From assembly GCA_046593355.1 (NCBI GenBank), contig JBKJNY010000249.1:1-64000 (forward strand): DNA of 64,000 nucleotides. The letters run 5' to 3'. This DNA comes from SXOA01 sp046593355. Lineage in GTDB: Bacteria; Planctomycetota; Planctomycetia; Pirellulales; Pirellulaceae. The notes beneath the pieces are model-generated. The model was given only the letters and a program-made list of their open reading frames with translations, did no database searches and had not been told where the DNA came from. Numbering within the stretch: position 1 is the stretch's first letter; each line of letters opens with the position of its first letter. Below are positions 51,755-61,196 of the stretch, one piece after another. Made by a program: the position numbers and the translations under genes.

Positions 51755-53261
51755 GAACCTCGAATACGTGATAACCCCAGGCCGGCAAATCCAGGTACAG
51801 GCCGTGACGCACCAGGTCCGCCTGTTCCCGCTGGTATTCTATCGGCTGCATTTGGTCGGCAAGGTGCAAGAGCTTGTTGCCGATTCCGCCTGGCCAGGGG
51901 ATGACGCACTGACCCTGCGTCGGTCCGAAGTTCACCGCCACGAGCAGGGGCGGAAGCTGTGGCGCATCTGCGGGTGGCGACCACCAGCAAACGACAAACC
52001 TTTCCCAGGTCGAATTGCCGGACCACGCCGGCCGCCAGTCCGAGAGCCGCCAACTGCCCCGTTGCAATTGGGGCTTCTTGAGCAGCTCCAGCACGCGAGC
52101 ATAGAAGTTCTGCAAGCCTACATCGACCGGCTCGTCCATCCGGCGGCGAAGATGCACATTCCATCGCTGCTGCCGGCCCTCCAGTTGCCCTTCCTGAAAA
52201 AATCGCACGCCGGGGACGAGCATGGTCAGGAGGGCCGCCGCCTTATGCATTTCACGGGGAAAGGCCGCGGCCGCCCGCGGTTCGTCGTGATTCTCCAAAA
52301 AGCGCACGCTCCGCCGCTGAAAATCATCGGCCGCCCACAGGTGCCCGCGGATCGCGCCGGCATCCTGCGCTCGCAGCCGGTCATACATCCGCTTGTCGTA
52401 CGTATAATCAAAGCCTTGCTGCATGAGGGTCCATTCCAGATCCCAGTAAACTTCCGCCAGGAAGACAAATTCCGGACTCTGCTCCTTCACCATCGCAATT
52501 GTCTCGGGCCAGAACGGCGCGACTATCGGCGGCGAACCATCCAGCGGGCGGGACTTGTCGCCCCAGGTCCGTTCCATGACATCCGGCAGTAGCAACATCG
52601 CCATGTCGCAGCGCACGCCGTCGCAGCGCTCGGCTATTTCCAGCAGCTCTTCCTGCATGGCCCGCCGCAAGCCGAGGTGACGATAGTTGAGTTGCAGCGT
52701 ATCGACCCAGGCGGGGAAGTAGGGGTCGCGGCCGTGGGCGACCATGTGCGCACCGGAGATCGACGGCAGCCGATAGTAATCTCGCGGCTGGCGGGCCAAG
52801 TCCTCGGCACTGCCGTGAATGTAGAACTCGAGATGGGAAGCTGCCCAGGCGTGATCGATGGCGGTGTGATTGGGAACGAAATCAAGCATTAACTTGATGC
52901 CGCGATTTGCGAGTCGTTCGCGGAAGCGGGCCAGCGCGGCGTCTCCGCCGAAGCCGCGATGCGCGGTGTGAGCTTGGATGGCGAACGGAGAGCCCACCAC
53001 GTCTTCATCCTGAAAATCCGGCAGCATCCGCCGGTAGTCGGCCCGCCAGTCGTGATTCGCCAGCGAAATTCGCCGCCCTGCTTCACCGGTCTGCCAGACC
53101 CCCATCAGCCAGAGCCACTGGAAGCCTTGTTCCGCCAACCTGTCGAGCGCGTTGCTGGGCACCTGGTCAAGTGTGGCGCAGTGGCCGGAATCGCGCCCCA
53201 GCTCTTCCAGCCAGACGCGGGCGGGAAGCTGATAGAGACTGGGATAAACGGCAGCGGCCAT
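51741..53261 (-). CDS. GH13 alpha-amylase family protein
   Basis: A protein of about 506 residues with the four GH13 regions: DFVPNHTA (127-134), GVRCDMAML with nucleophile D218, FLAEVYW with acid E269, and LENHDEPR with D325. The catalytic triad is complete, so it probably cleaves or transfers alpha-glucans; there is no signal peptide, so it is cytoplasmic. I chose the ATG at 53261, where homology begins (VYPSLYQLPARVWLEEL); the frame is open to 53420, but that extension runs into an inverted repeat. The last codons and stop are in a family K arm. Confidence 0.87.
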   Translation of the reverse strand: MAAAVYPSLYQLPARVWLEELGRDSGHCATLDQVPSNALDRLAEQGFQWLWLMGVWQTGEAGRRISLANHDWRADYRRMLPDFQDEDVVGSPFAIQAHTAHRGFGGDAALARFRERLANRGIKLMLDFVPNHTAIDHAWAASHLEFYIHGSAEDLARQPRDYYRLPSISGAHMVAHGRDPYFPAWVDTLQLNYRHLGLRRAMQEELLEIAERCDGVRCDMAMLLLPDVMERTWGDKSRPLDGSPPIVAPFWPETIAMVKEQSPEFVFLAEVYWDLEWTLMQQGFDYTYDKRMYDRLRAQDAGAIRGHLWAADDFQRRSVRFLENHDEPRAAAAFPREMHKAAALLTMLVPGVRFFQEGQLEGRQQRWNVHLRRRMDEPVDVGLQNFYARVLELLKKPQLQRGSWRLSDWRPAWSGNSTWERFVVCWWSPPADAPQLPPLLVAVNFGPTQGQCVIPWPGGIGNKLLHLADQMQPIEYQREQADLVRHGLYLDLPAWGYHVFEVRPQI

Positions 53262-53383
53262 GATCGTCGCGAGCGCTTGCCGCTCCCGTCCAAAGAACTG
53301 ATGAAGACCCGTCCCGTTTGCCGTAAGCCACGGCAGGGGTTCATCATGCTTCCGCAAACATCGGGCCGCCAGAGATGCTGGAA

Positions 53384-53450
53384 AGTCCTCATCACGCTCC
53401 GCGTGATGTTCTTCAATCATACCTCACGCGAAGCGTGAGGCGTACTTTTC
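53384..53450. repeat. Family C inverted repeat, copy 2
   Basis: The left unit ATCACGC-TCC-GCGTGAT and right unit CCTCACGC-GAA-GCGTGAGG pair imperfectly; GTACTTTT follows. It lies between the GH13 gene start and the DUF4404 stop codon. Copy 1, perfect, is at 37440. Confidence 0.85.
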
Positions 53451-53456
53451 TTGGTC

Positions 53457-53729
53457 TTAGATTCCCAATCGCGCCAGACCATCCAAAATCTGTTGCAAGA
53501 CCGATGTCAGCCGAGGGTGTTCCGCCTCGAATTGTGTCAACAGGTTCTGCACGCGCCCCGAGACCGAATCGACTTCCTCCTGAGTGGAAGGCTGGCTTTC
53601 ATCATGCAGCCGATCCAAGTCCGCCGTAACCTCTTCCAAGAGAGCCAGGGTCTGCGGGTCGGTATCGGATTTCGCCGCGAGCTGAGCCCGCAATTCGCGC
53701 AGTTTGGCTGTCAGTGCTTTCTGGTCCAT
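53457..53729 (-). CDS. DUF4404 family protein
   Basis: A 90-residue helical protein (LRELRAQLAAKSDTDPQTLA, then VQNLLTQFEAEHPRLTSVL) typical of DUF4404, small, mostly coiled-coil proteins of unknown function. The ATG at 53729 fits the family length. It lies divergent from the kinase gene, about 125 bases away. Confidence 0.82.
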   Translation of the reverse strand: MDQKALTAKLRELRAQLAAKSDTDPQTLALLEEVTADLDRLHDESQPSTQEEVDSVSGRVQNLLTQFEAEHPRLTSVLQQILDGLARLGI

Positions 53730-53854
53730 ATTTGATTTCCCCCGGAGGGAAGTGTAGAGGGCAGTGTATCCCATCCGTTGTGTCCCTGCCACGGTGGAGC
53801 GGCTATTCTAAAGGGGAAGAAAGAGTCCTACCCGAAGGATTTGAGGTGGTCGCC

Positions 53855-55990
53855 ATGCGTATTCGTTGTCCCAACTGCCACCACGGTCTGGAAATTGTTC
53901 CCGAAGCCCCCGCGGATTTCATCACCTGCCCGTCTTGCGGCAGCCAACTTGATCCCAATTCGGGCGAGACGGTAACCTATCGGCCGGAAAGCCGGCGCGT
54001 GGTCGGCCGCTTCGAGTTGCTCGATCACGTGGGGCGCGGCCACTTCGGCAATGTCTGGCGGGCGCGCGATACGCAGCTCAAGCGAATTGTGGCGGTAAAA
54101 ATTCCCCGGACCGCGGACCTGACCGAAGCCGACAGGCTGCTTTTTCTGCGCGAAGCGCAGACTGCCGCCAAACTGCGCCACGCGAATATCGTGACCGTGC
54201 ATGAAGTCGGGTACGACGACGATGCCGTCTTCATCGTCAGCGATTTCATTGAGGGCGTCCCGCTCTCCGAGCAGCTCAAAATCCGCCGGCCGTCCTGCGC
54301 GGAGGCGGCCCGCTGGTGCGCGGTCGTGGCGGAGGCTCTGGATTACGCGCATGGGCAGGGAATCATCCACCGGGACATGAAGCCCGGCAACATCATGCTG
54401 GAAGGCGAGGACAAACTGTTTGTCCTCGATTTCGGCCTGGCCAAGACGGAAGGGGGCGATTTCACCATCACCACGGAGGGTGAAATCCTGGGGACGCCGG
54501 CCTACATGTCGCCCGAGCAGGCTCGCGGCGATGCCGGCACGGCCGACCGGCGAAGCGACGTGTATTCTCTGGGGGTCGTGCTGTACGAATTGCTCACCGG
54601 AGAGCGGCCCTTCAAGGGGGGCACGCGCAGCCTGGTCCATCAAGTCCTGCATGAGGAGCCGAAACCGCCGCGGCGGCTGAAGCGTGAAATCCCGCGCGAT
54701 CTGGAAACGATTTGCCTGCGGGCGATGGCCAAGGAGCCCAATCACCGCTACATCACCGCCCAGGAATTCGCCGACGACCTCCGCCGCTATCTCGCCGGCG
54801 AACCAATCCACGCCCGCCCCACTCGCTGGCCCGAGCGAAGCTGGCGGTGGATGCGGCGGAATCCGGTGCTGAGTGTTGTCAGCGGGATTGCCGCAGCGGC
54901 GGTGCTGATCGCTGCCGTACTAGCCGTCGCATCCGTGCGAGGCTCCGAAACGCAACTAGTGCATCTGAAAATCCTGAAACGAGATACCTGGAAGCCGACC
55001 AAGCAAAAGCCTCCCGTCGCCGCGAAGGCGAATGTTGTCTTTTGGAGCCTCGATCCAGGCACGGGCGAGCACCGCTTGCAATCCTCGACGCGCGCCAGCG
55101 GCCCGGGTGACCTCTCGCTTCGGCTTAGGCCCGGAGATTATCTGGTGGTGGTGGAAATCCCGGAACACGGATTTCATGAGGTTTATCGCCGCGTCGGCAC
55201 ACCCGCCACTCCTCAAATTGGCCAATACGACCATCATTTCTTTTTCGTGGAACCGGACGGCTCAATTACCCTGCCGGCGATCGCGGTTCCGCCCATTTCC
55301 GTGGAAGCGGGCATGACAAGATTCCCGGCGAAAGAATTTGAAATGGGGTCCCCCGACGTGAAGAACACGACCCCTCACAGGCAAGTCGTCCAGGAATTCT
55401 TGATGGATCCGCATGAAGTCACCATTGGAGAATACGAATCCAACTCGGGTGCTCGACCCGAAGCACTGCGCGGAAGATCCGTATCTCCGCAAAAAGCAGT
55501 CCACCATGTGAACTGGTGGGAAGCGATGGCCTACGCGGAGAAAATTGGCAAGCGGCTTCCGGAGAGTGAAGAGTACGAAGCAGCCGCGACCAATTATGGC
55601 ACGCAGCGTTTCCCTTGGAAGGACGACTCGGTAACCGCGAAAGGCTGGCCCCTCCAAGACGTAGGAACTCCCGCATATGACCGAACGGACACGAATCCAC
55701 CGGTGACGGGCCTGAATTCAAACGTCGGCGAATGGATGCGGAGTTGGGGGAATCTGCCCGCGGACAGTCCTATCGTCAATCCGGAAGCACCCATGGAGCG
55801 GGAGGTGCGAGGGGCGCCACACAACGTCCTGGAGGGGACGGGGGAACTGGAGAGTCCCTTTCATGATCCTCGCACGCCAACATTTCAGTATGCCAAGGTA
55901 CAAAAACCGGGGCTGGGCCTGCGCTGTGTGCGTTCCACCCGGCCTCGATTGACTGCCGACCGGTTTTCCAGCCGCTCGGAGAAGGACTAG
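53855..55990 (+). CDS. Ser/Thr protein kinase with zinc ribbon and SUMF1-like domain
   Basis: A 711-residue membrane kinase. The N-terminal zinc ribbon has CPNC and CPSC; the kinase has VGRGHFGNVW (59-68), VAVKIPR (K82), HRDMKPGN (172-179) and DFGLAK (D192); a membrane helix follows at about 365-388 (VSGIAAAAVLIAAVLAVASV). The periplasmic part ends with a formylglycine-generating-enzyme-like fold (about 500-680, MDPHEVTIGEYES, then VNWWEAMAYAEKIGKRLPE). The catalytic residues of that domain look lost, so it may be a ligand sensor. The ATG at 53855 follows GAGGTGG. Confidence 0.93.
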   Translation: MRIRCPNCHHGLEIVPEAPADFITCPSCGSQLDPNSGETVTYRPESRRVVGRFELLDHVGRGHFGNVWRARDTQLKRIVAVKIPRTADLTEADRLLFLREAQTAAKLRHANIVTVHEVGYDDDAVFIVSDFIEGVPLSEQLKIRRPSCAEAARWCAVVAEALDYAHGQGIIHRDMKPGNIMLEGEDKLFVLDFGLAKTEGGDFTITTEGEILGTPAYMSPEQARGDAGTADRRSDVYSLGVVLYELLTGERPFKGGTRSLVHQVLHEEPKPPRRLKREIPRDLETICLRAMAKEPNHRYITAQEFADDLRRYLAGEPIHARPTRWPERSWRWMRRNPVLSVVSGIAAAAVLIAAVLAVASVRGSETQLVHLKILKRDTWKPTKQKPPVAAKANVVFWSLDPGTGEHRLQSSTRASGPGDLSLRLRPGDYLVVVEIPEHGFHEVYRRVGTPATPQIGQYDHHFFFVEPDGSITLPAIAVPPISVEAGMTRFPAKEFEMGSPDVKNTTPHRQVVQEFLMDPHEVTIGEYESNSGARPEALRGRSVSPQKAVHHVNWWEAMAYAEKIGKRLPESEEYEAAATNYGTQRFPWKDDSVTAKGWPLQDVGTPAYDRTDTNPPVTGLNSNVGEWMRSWGNLPADSPIVNPEAPMEREVRGAPHNVLEGTGELESPFHDPRTPTFQYAKVQKPGLGLRCVRSTRPRLTADRFSSRSEKD

Positions 55991-55997
55991 CGCGCCA

Positions 55998-56750
55998 TTA
56001 GGGTTTTTCTCTGTCAAGAGTGTCGGTATTCGTGATGACGGTGAAGCTCTCCGCATGGGTTCCCACATGAATGTCCCAGGCGTGCCCGGTATTGTGCTTT
56101 TTTGCTTTGACGGCCGTCGCTTTTTTCGGATCTTCCACGACCTCGCGGGCAAATACCGCGCGCATTGCACCATGTTCGGGATCCGTGAACGTAACGTCGA
56201 AAAACTGAGCGACGACGGTCTTGGGCTCCTTCGTCTTGTTGAAATGCTCAAACTTGATCAACCGCGAGCTGTTTAGGGTGACAGTGACACCAGGCTTGTC
56301 GGGACGAAAAGCTTTGGCAGGATCGAGCGGTCCCACCACACTGATCCCGTCATTGACCACCTTGTCTTCCACGAATATCGCATGCTTTCCGTAGCTCAGA
56401 AACAACCTTGTGGGCGGCTCACAGTTTGTGCAAGGATTGCACGAACCGGGGGGATGTCCCTTTTGACCGTACCAAGGAACGGGTGTGGGCGGCATTGTGC
56501 ACTTCATCGCGTAGTACAGGACCGGGTCGGGGTTGGAAGGTGGTTCCGTCGTGTATTGTGGACAAACTTGGTCCGAGGAGCATGGTACCAACGGAGAAAC
56601 AGCCATTTTTTCGGATGAGCTTTGCGCACAAGGAACGCAAGCCTGACGGCAGCGGCGGTGGCGGAACAACCCCGCATCCGCGGTGTCTAAGCTGAGGAGG
56701 GTTGTGAAAAAAAGAACGACGATTGTCGCTACGCGGTGACGCCTGCTCAT
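55998..56750 (-). CDS. Exported cysteine-rich hypothetical protein
   Basis: A 250-residue exported protein: signal peptide (ATIVVLFFTTLLSLDTADA), a cysteine-rich segment (CRQACVPCAQ, then CNPCTNCEPP), and a globular C-terminal part. The cysteines would form disulfides in the periplasm. I do not recognise the family. It converges with the kinase gene. Confidence 0.72.
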   Translation of the reverse strand: MSRRHRVATIVVLFFTTLLSLDTADAGLFRHRRCRQACVPCAQSSSEKMAVSPLVPCSSDQVCPQYTTEPPSNPDPVLYYAMKCTMPPTPVPWYGQKGHPPGSCNPCTNCEPPTRLFLSYGKHAIFVEDKVVNDGISVVGPLDPAKAFRPDKPGVTVTLNSSRLIKFEHFNKTKEPKTVVAQFFDVTFTDPEHGAMRAVFAREVVEDPKKATAVKAKKHNTGHAWDIHVGTHAESFTVITNTDTLDREKP

Positions 56751-56900
56751 AAGTTGCTCCTCGTGCGTTGAATGGCCAGGGGGACGATTACCCCTACTCG
56801 GTGGTTACTGCCAAACTAGTCCGCGCAACACGAATGTCAACCATTTTCCGCAATCAGCGTTTTTCGCTCCGCGAACGCCGGTTGAGGACTCGTCCCAGTG

Positions 56901-57608
56901 CTACGCAACCTCCCCCGGCTGCTCCGTATCCCGAAACCGATACCCTACCCCCCGCACCGTCTCGACAAGATCGGCCCTTTTGCCCATTTTTCGGCGGAGG
57001 GAGCGGATATGCACGTCGATAGTCCGTTCCATCACCATGGCGTCGTCACCCAGGGCGGCGTCGATCAGCTCGCTGCGGAGGAAGACGCGGCCGGACTGGC
57101 GAATGAGTGTGTCGAGCAGCCGGAATTCGCTGCGGGTGAGGGGGATGGGTTTGCCGTCCAGGCTGGCCTGGTGCTTGCGGCGGTCGACGGTCACGCCCAT
57201 CTTCGTGGTCACTTCGTCGGTCAGCGGATCGACCATCCGCCGGCGGCGGAGAGCCTTGATCCGCTCCAGCAGCACCTTCACGCTGAACGGCTTGGTGACA
57301 TAGTCATCCGCACCGAGCGAGAAGCCAACCAGCTCGTCCGATTCTTCCGCCTTGGCGGTCAGCATCACAATCAGCATGTCCCGCGTGTCGGTCCCCGCCC
57401 GCAGGCGACGGCAGACATCCAGACCATCCACCACCGGCAGCATTAAGTCCAGCAGCACGATCTCCGGCTGCTTGAGCTGCGCCTGCAAGATGCCGTCCTG
57501 GCCGTCGGTCGCCACAATCACCTCGTAGCCGGCCAGCTTGAGATTGTAGGTGAGGACGTCCACCAGCGAGCGGTCGTCTTCAACAACGAGGACTTTCGTC
57601 TTAGGCAT
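56901..57608 (-). CDS. PhoB/OmpR-type response regulator
   Basis: A 235-residue two-component regulator: receiver domain with acidic pocket VVEDD, phosphorylation site D54 (VLLDLMLP) and K106 (VTKPFS), and a winged-helix DNA-binding domain (LTRSEFRLLDTLIRQSGRVF, then VHIRSLRRKMG). It starts one base after the phoU stop, so the pair probably belongs to the phosphate regulon. The sensor kinase is not in this window. The name phoB is inferred. Confidence 0.9.
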   Translation of the reverse strand: MPKTKVLVVEDDRSLVDVLTYNLKLAGYEVIVATDGQDGILQAQLKQPEIVLLDLMLPVVDGLDVCRRLRAGTDTRDMLIVMLTAKAEESDELVGFSLGADDYVTKPFSVKVLLERIKALRRRRMVDPLTDEVTTKMGVTVDRRKHQASLDGKPIPLTRSEFRLLDTLIRQSGRVFLRSELIDAALGDDAMVMERTIDVHIRSLRRKMGKRADLVETVRGVGYRFRDTEQPGEVA

Positions 57609-57609
57609 G

Positions 57610-58287
57610 TCAGGATGGTGATTCTTGATCCAGGTCGTGTTTGTGCCGGACGATTTCTCCCTCGACGAGGTAGAGCACGTCTTCGGCGATGTTTGTGGCG
57701 TGGTCGGCTATCCGCTCGATGTGCCGCGTGGCGGAGAAGCAGTGCAGCGCGGCGGAGACGAACTCCGGCCGGGTCTTCATCGTGGCTTCTAGCTCGTTGA
57801 TGATGTCGCAGTTGTAGCGGTCCACGGCATTGTCCATGGCGATGATCCGGCGAGCCGCCGCCGTGTCGATGTTGACGAAGGCATCCATCACCCCCCGAAC
57901 CATCTGTGTCGCCAGCACCACCATCTGCGGCAGCCGGTCGGGAACCGTGAACGCGGGGTATTCCTGCAGAGCCTTGGCCCGCTGGGCAATGCTCACCGCC
58001 AGGTCGGCAATCCGTTCCAGGTCGGCATTCACCTTGAGCATCGTGGCGATCCGCCGCAGGTCCACCGCCACCGGCTGATGCAGGGCGAGCATCTTCAGGC
58101 ACTCCTCCTCGACGTGTACCTCGTGCTGGTCCACGTAGGGATCGGAGGTGACCACCTCGTCCGCTAACTCGAATTTCCGCTCGTTGAGCGCCTGGGTCGC
58201 CTTGTCAATCATGTCCTCCACCATTGACGAAATGCCAAGAAGCTCCTGGTTGATGGACTCAATGTCACGCTGCAAGTGTCTGCTCAT
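57610..58287 (-). CDS. phoU: Phosphate signalling protein PhoU
   Basis: A 225-residue all-helical protein with two PhoU repeats, each with the metal-binding E(D)XXXD-type motif (LERIADLAVSIAQRA and IERIADHATNIAEDV). It regulates the PstSCAB transporter and the PhoR-PhoB system. The ATG at 58287 fits the family length. It is upstream of the response regulator with one base between, so translation may be coupled. Confidence 0.94.
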   Translation of the reverse strand: MSRHLQRDIESINQELLGISSMVEDMIDKATQALNERKFELADEVVTSDPYVDQHEVHVEEECLKMLALHQPVAVDLRRIATMLKVNADLERIADLAVSIAQRAKALQEYPAFTVPDRLPQMVVLATQMVRGVMDAFVNIDTAAARRIIAMDNAVDRYNCDIINELEATMKTRPEFVSAALHCFSATRHIERIADHATNIAEDVLYLVEGEIVRHKHDLDQESPS

Positions 58288-58453
58288 GCCTGGACCGTCC
58301 CGTTCTTTGACCCGGCTGGGGGCTTGGCGGCGGAAAACCATTTCCGCCCTGGAAGGCCGCCCGTTCGCGGGGCTTTCAACGCTCCATCATGCTGCGTAAC
58401 CGTCGTCGCTGCAAGAGCTTAGGATTTGGATGTCAAATACGTCCGTGTTTCCC

Positions 58454-58474
58454 AAGCCGTGGGCGTGCCACCCC
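58454..58474 (+). repeat. Family E solo arm
   Basis: AAGCCGTGGGCGTGCCACCC matches one arm of the family E repeats, without a partner. It is the only recognisable element in the 330-bp gap 58288-58619 between phoU and the amidase gene. Confidence 0.75.
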
Positions 58475-58619
58475 ATTGGAAGGGACAGAGTAGATTGCGA
58501 GTATGAATGTGGCGCGAAGATTTGGTGAAGACGGACGAGGCCGTAAGCCGCCCAAAAGCCGTGCGCCTCACAACAAGTGTGCCGGAGAACTGCTAGAGTT
58601 GGACGCCGAGGAAAATCCC

Positions 58620-60371
58620 ATGCAAAACCCCAATGACTTTCGTCCCGACGACCTCGCTGAACGAGCATTTATTGGCGCATCCAGGCCGCTCTCGCGCCGC
58701 CACCTCCTGGCCGCGTTAGCCGGTATCGGCGTGGGAACTGTTGCCTTTCAGCGGGCACTCGCCGCGCAGGGGGAGCAGGCGGGAAAGGTGACGCCCGAGC
58801 TCATCCAGCAATCCGAATGGATCGCCGGCATCACGCTGACGGAGGAAGATCGTAAGTCCGTGGCGGACGCGGTGCAGCGCGATCAGCGGAAGTTTGAGTT
58901 GCTGCGGAAAGTAGATCTGAAGAATAGCGTTCCTCCCGCACTCTCCTTCTTCGCGGCTCCGCCACAGGAAGCGCCGGCGAAGATCGACCGATCGGAAATT
59001 CGTCCGCTGGCCGTGGAGGGGGAAGTAGTGAAACCCGCTGCGGAGGAAGATCTGGCGTTTCTGCCGGTGACGAAGCTCGCCGCGCTGCTCCGCGCGAAGA
59101 AGGTTTCCTCCACGGAGCTCACGAAGCTCTACCTGGCTCGGCTCAAGAAGTATGACCCGCTGCTGAAGTGCGTGGTGACGCTGACCGAGAACCTCGCGCT
59201 GAAGCAGGCGCAGCGGGCGGATGAGGAGATCGCAGCCGGCAAATATCGCGGGTCGCTGCACGGTGTTCCCTGGGGGGCGAAGGACATCATCGCGGTCCCC
59301 GGTTACAAGACGACCTGGGGGGCGGGGCATTATCAGGACCAGTCGCTCGACGTGCTGGCCACCGTGGCCCGCCGTTTGGAGGAAGCGGGGGCGGTGCTGG
59401 TCGCCAAGCTGACGGTCGGCTCGCTGGCACTGGGCGACGAGTGGTTTGGCGGCATGACGCGCAATCCCTGGAATCCGGAGGAGGACTCCAGCGGCTCGTC
59501 GGCCGGTTCCACCTCCGCCGTGGTGGCCGGGCTGGTCGGCTTTGCCCTCGGCAGTGAGACGCTGGGGAGCATCGTCTCCCCCTGCCGCCGTTGCAGCGCC
59601 TCGGGCCTGCGGCCGACGTTCGGCCGCGTCAGCCGGTTCGGCTGCATGACCCTCTCCTGGAGCATGGACAAAATCGGCCCCATCGCCCGCTCGCTGGAGG
59701 ACTGCGCCCTCATCTTCGGCGCGATTCACGGCAGCGACCCCAGTGACATCACGGCCGTTGACCGCCCTTTCGCCTGGCCGCCGCAAGTAGACGTCAAGTC
59801 GCTCAAAGTCGGCTATTTCGAAGGGGATCGGCCCGCCGAAGAGCAGCGGGCGCACGACGTGCTGAAGGGGCTCGGAGTTGCGCTCGTCCCGATGAAGTTA
59901 CCGCAGAAATACCCGGTCGGTCCGCTGACAGTCATTCTCAACACCGAAGCAGCCGCCGCCTTCGACGATCTCACCCGGGCCGGCGTCCGCGAAGGAATCG
60001 GTAAGTGGGGGACCACCTTCCGCCAGGGGCAGTTCGTCCCCGCCATCGAATATCTCCGAGCCTGTCGCATCCGCACGCTCGTGATGCGAGAGATGGAAGA
60101 GGCGGTCGCGGGGGTGGACGCTTACGTCGGCGGCGACGACCTTGTCCTCACCAACTTCACCGGCCACCCCACCGTCATCCTCCCCGACGGCGACCGCCCC
60201 GGCAGCCCCAGCGGCCAGCCCGGCACCCTCGCCTTCACCGGCCGTCTCTTCGGCGAATCCAAACTCCTCGCCCTGGCCCACGCCTATCAGCAGGCCAGCG
60301 GGGCACATTTGAAACGGCCGCCGCTGGAGAAACCGGCGACTGAGGAAGCGGAGAAAGAAGCGAAGATGTGA
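58620..60371 (+). CDS. Tat-exported amidase (GatA/amidase signature family)
   Basis: A 583-residue amidase with an intact Ser-cisSer-Lys triad: K221 (WGAKDII), cis-Ser S293 (DSSGSSAGS), and nucleophile S317 (GSETLGSIV). The N-terminus has SRRHLLAALAGIG, a Tat signal, so it acts in the periplasm on an unknown amide. The C-terminal tail is charged (EEAEKEAKM). The upstream ATG at 58503 gives a non-conserved extension. Confidence 0.9.
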   Translation: MQNPNDFRPDDLAERAFIGASRPLSRRHLLAALAGIGVGTVAFQRALAAQGEQAGKVTPELIQQSEWIAGITLTEEDRKSVADAVQRDQRKFELLRKVDLKNSVPPALSFFAAPPQEAPAKIDRSEIRPLAVEGEVVKPAAEEDLAFLPVTKLAALLRAKKVSSTELTKLYLARLKKYDPLLKCVVTLTENLALKQAQRADEEIAAGKYRGSLHGVPWGAKDIIAVPGYKTTWGAGHYQDQSLDVLATVARRLEEAGAVLVAKLTVGSLALGDEWFGGMTRNPWNPEEDSSGSSAGSTSAVVAGLVGFALGSETLGSIVSPCRRCSASGLRPTFGRVSRFGCMTLSWSMDKIGPIARSLEDCALIFGAIHGSDPSDITAVDRPFAWPPQVDVKSLKVGYFEGDRPAEEQRAHDVLKGLGVALVPMKLPQKYPVGPLTVILNTEAAAAFDDLTRAGVREGIGKWGTTFRQGQFVPAIEYLRACRIRTLVMREMEEAVAGVDAYVGGDDLVLTNFTGHPTVILPDGDRPGSPSGQPGTLAFTGRLFGESKLLALAHAYQQASGAHLKRPPLEKPATEEAEKEAKM

Positions 60372-60518
60372 GCTCCAAGCATCCAACTGCTTGGCTATGG
60401 ATCACCGCCTTCCGGCCAGGGAAGAATTACACGGCCGTGGCGAGGAGGAAGTGATTTTGCGTTAGTGCCCCACAAACAGTAGGATGAGGGTTAGCATCGG
60501 TTGCCCGAGGAGTCGCTC

Positions 60519-61196
60519 ATGTCCATCGCCAATTTGCCGTCCAATGAATACGTAGCGGAGATGCCCTTGCCATCTGCCGTATCGGACACGCTGGCGGATC
60601 TGCTTTATGAACTGGGCGACGTGCCGCCGAGCCGCATTCGGCGATATCCTTATCCCGGCACGGCCACCGTGAAGGACGTAGAGCGGATTCAGGCGGAAGA
60701 AAAACGGTACTTTGAGTTGGTGGATGGCGTCCTGGTGGAGAAAGCAATCGGGTTTCGAGAGTCAGTTCTGGGGGCCGCACTCGGTGCCTATCTTTCCAGC
60801 TACTCGCAGACGTATAAGCGAGCACTCGTCGCGGGAGCAGGTGGGCTGATCCAGCTCGTTCCCGATCTTGTCCGCGGCCCAAGTGTATCGTTCACTTACC
60901 GCGACAAAGTGGGAGGCAAAGTTCCGAAGGATCCCATTCCGCTGCTCATGCCCGATGTTGTCGTAGAGATAATACGCCAAGCGAACACCCGCCGCGAAAT
61001 GCAGCGGAAGCTCGGCGAATATCTCTCCGCCGGCGTCCGCCTCATTTGGTATGTCTATCCCGAAGAGCGCGTCATCGATGTCTACGCCGGCTCCCCGGCC
61101 GCGCATCGCCTGACGACCGCCGACACCCTCGATGGGGGCGACGTGCTGCCGGGCTTCACGCTCAAGCTGGCGGAGCTGTTCGCGGAATTGGATTAG
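60519..61196 (+). CDS. Uma2 family (DUF820) protein
   Basis: A 225-residue protein of the Uma2 family, a PD-(D/E)XK-like nuclease fold: YFELVDGVLVEKAI, then LLMPDVVVEIIRQAN with the D-x-V-V-E-I signature, and a C-terminal LDGGDVLPGFTLKLAELF. The motif K/Q position reads IIRQ. Many planctomycetes and cyanobacteria hold dozens of copies with unknown roles. GAGGAG is 6 bases upstream of the ATG. A GTAG-class repeat follows its stop. Confidence 0.88.
   Translation: MSIANLPSNEYVAEMPLPSAVSDTLADLLYELGDVPPSRIRRYPYPGTATVKDVERIQAEEKRYFELVDGVLVEKAIGFRESVLGAALGAYLSSYSQTYKRALVAGAGGLIQLVPDLVRGPSVSFTYRDKVGGKVPKDPIPLLMPDVVVEIIRQANTRREMQRKLGEYLSAGVRLIWYVYPEERVIDVYAGSPAAHRLTTADTLDGGDVLPGFTLKLAELFAELD

Noticed and set aside
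53262..53420. Longer N-terminus of the GH13 protein
   Set aside because: The extension is not similar to other members and its beginning is encoded by an inverted repeat.
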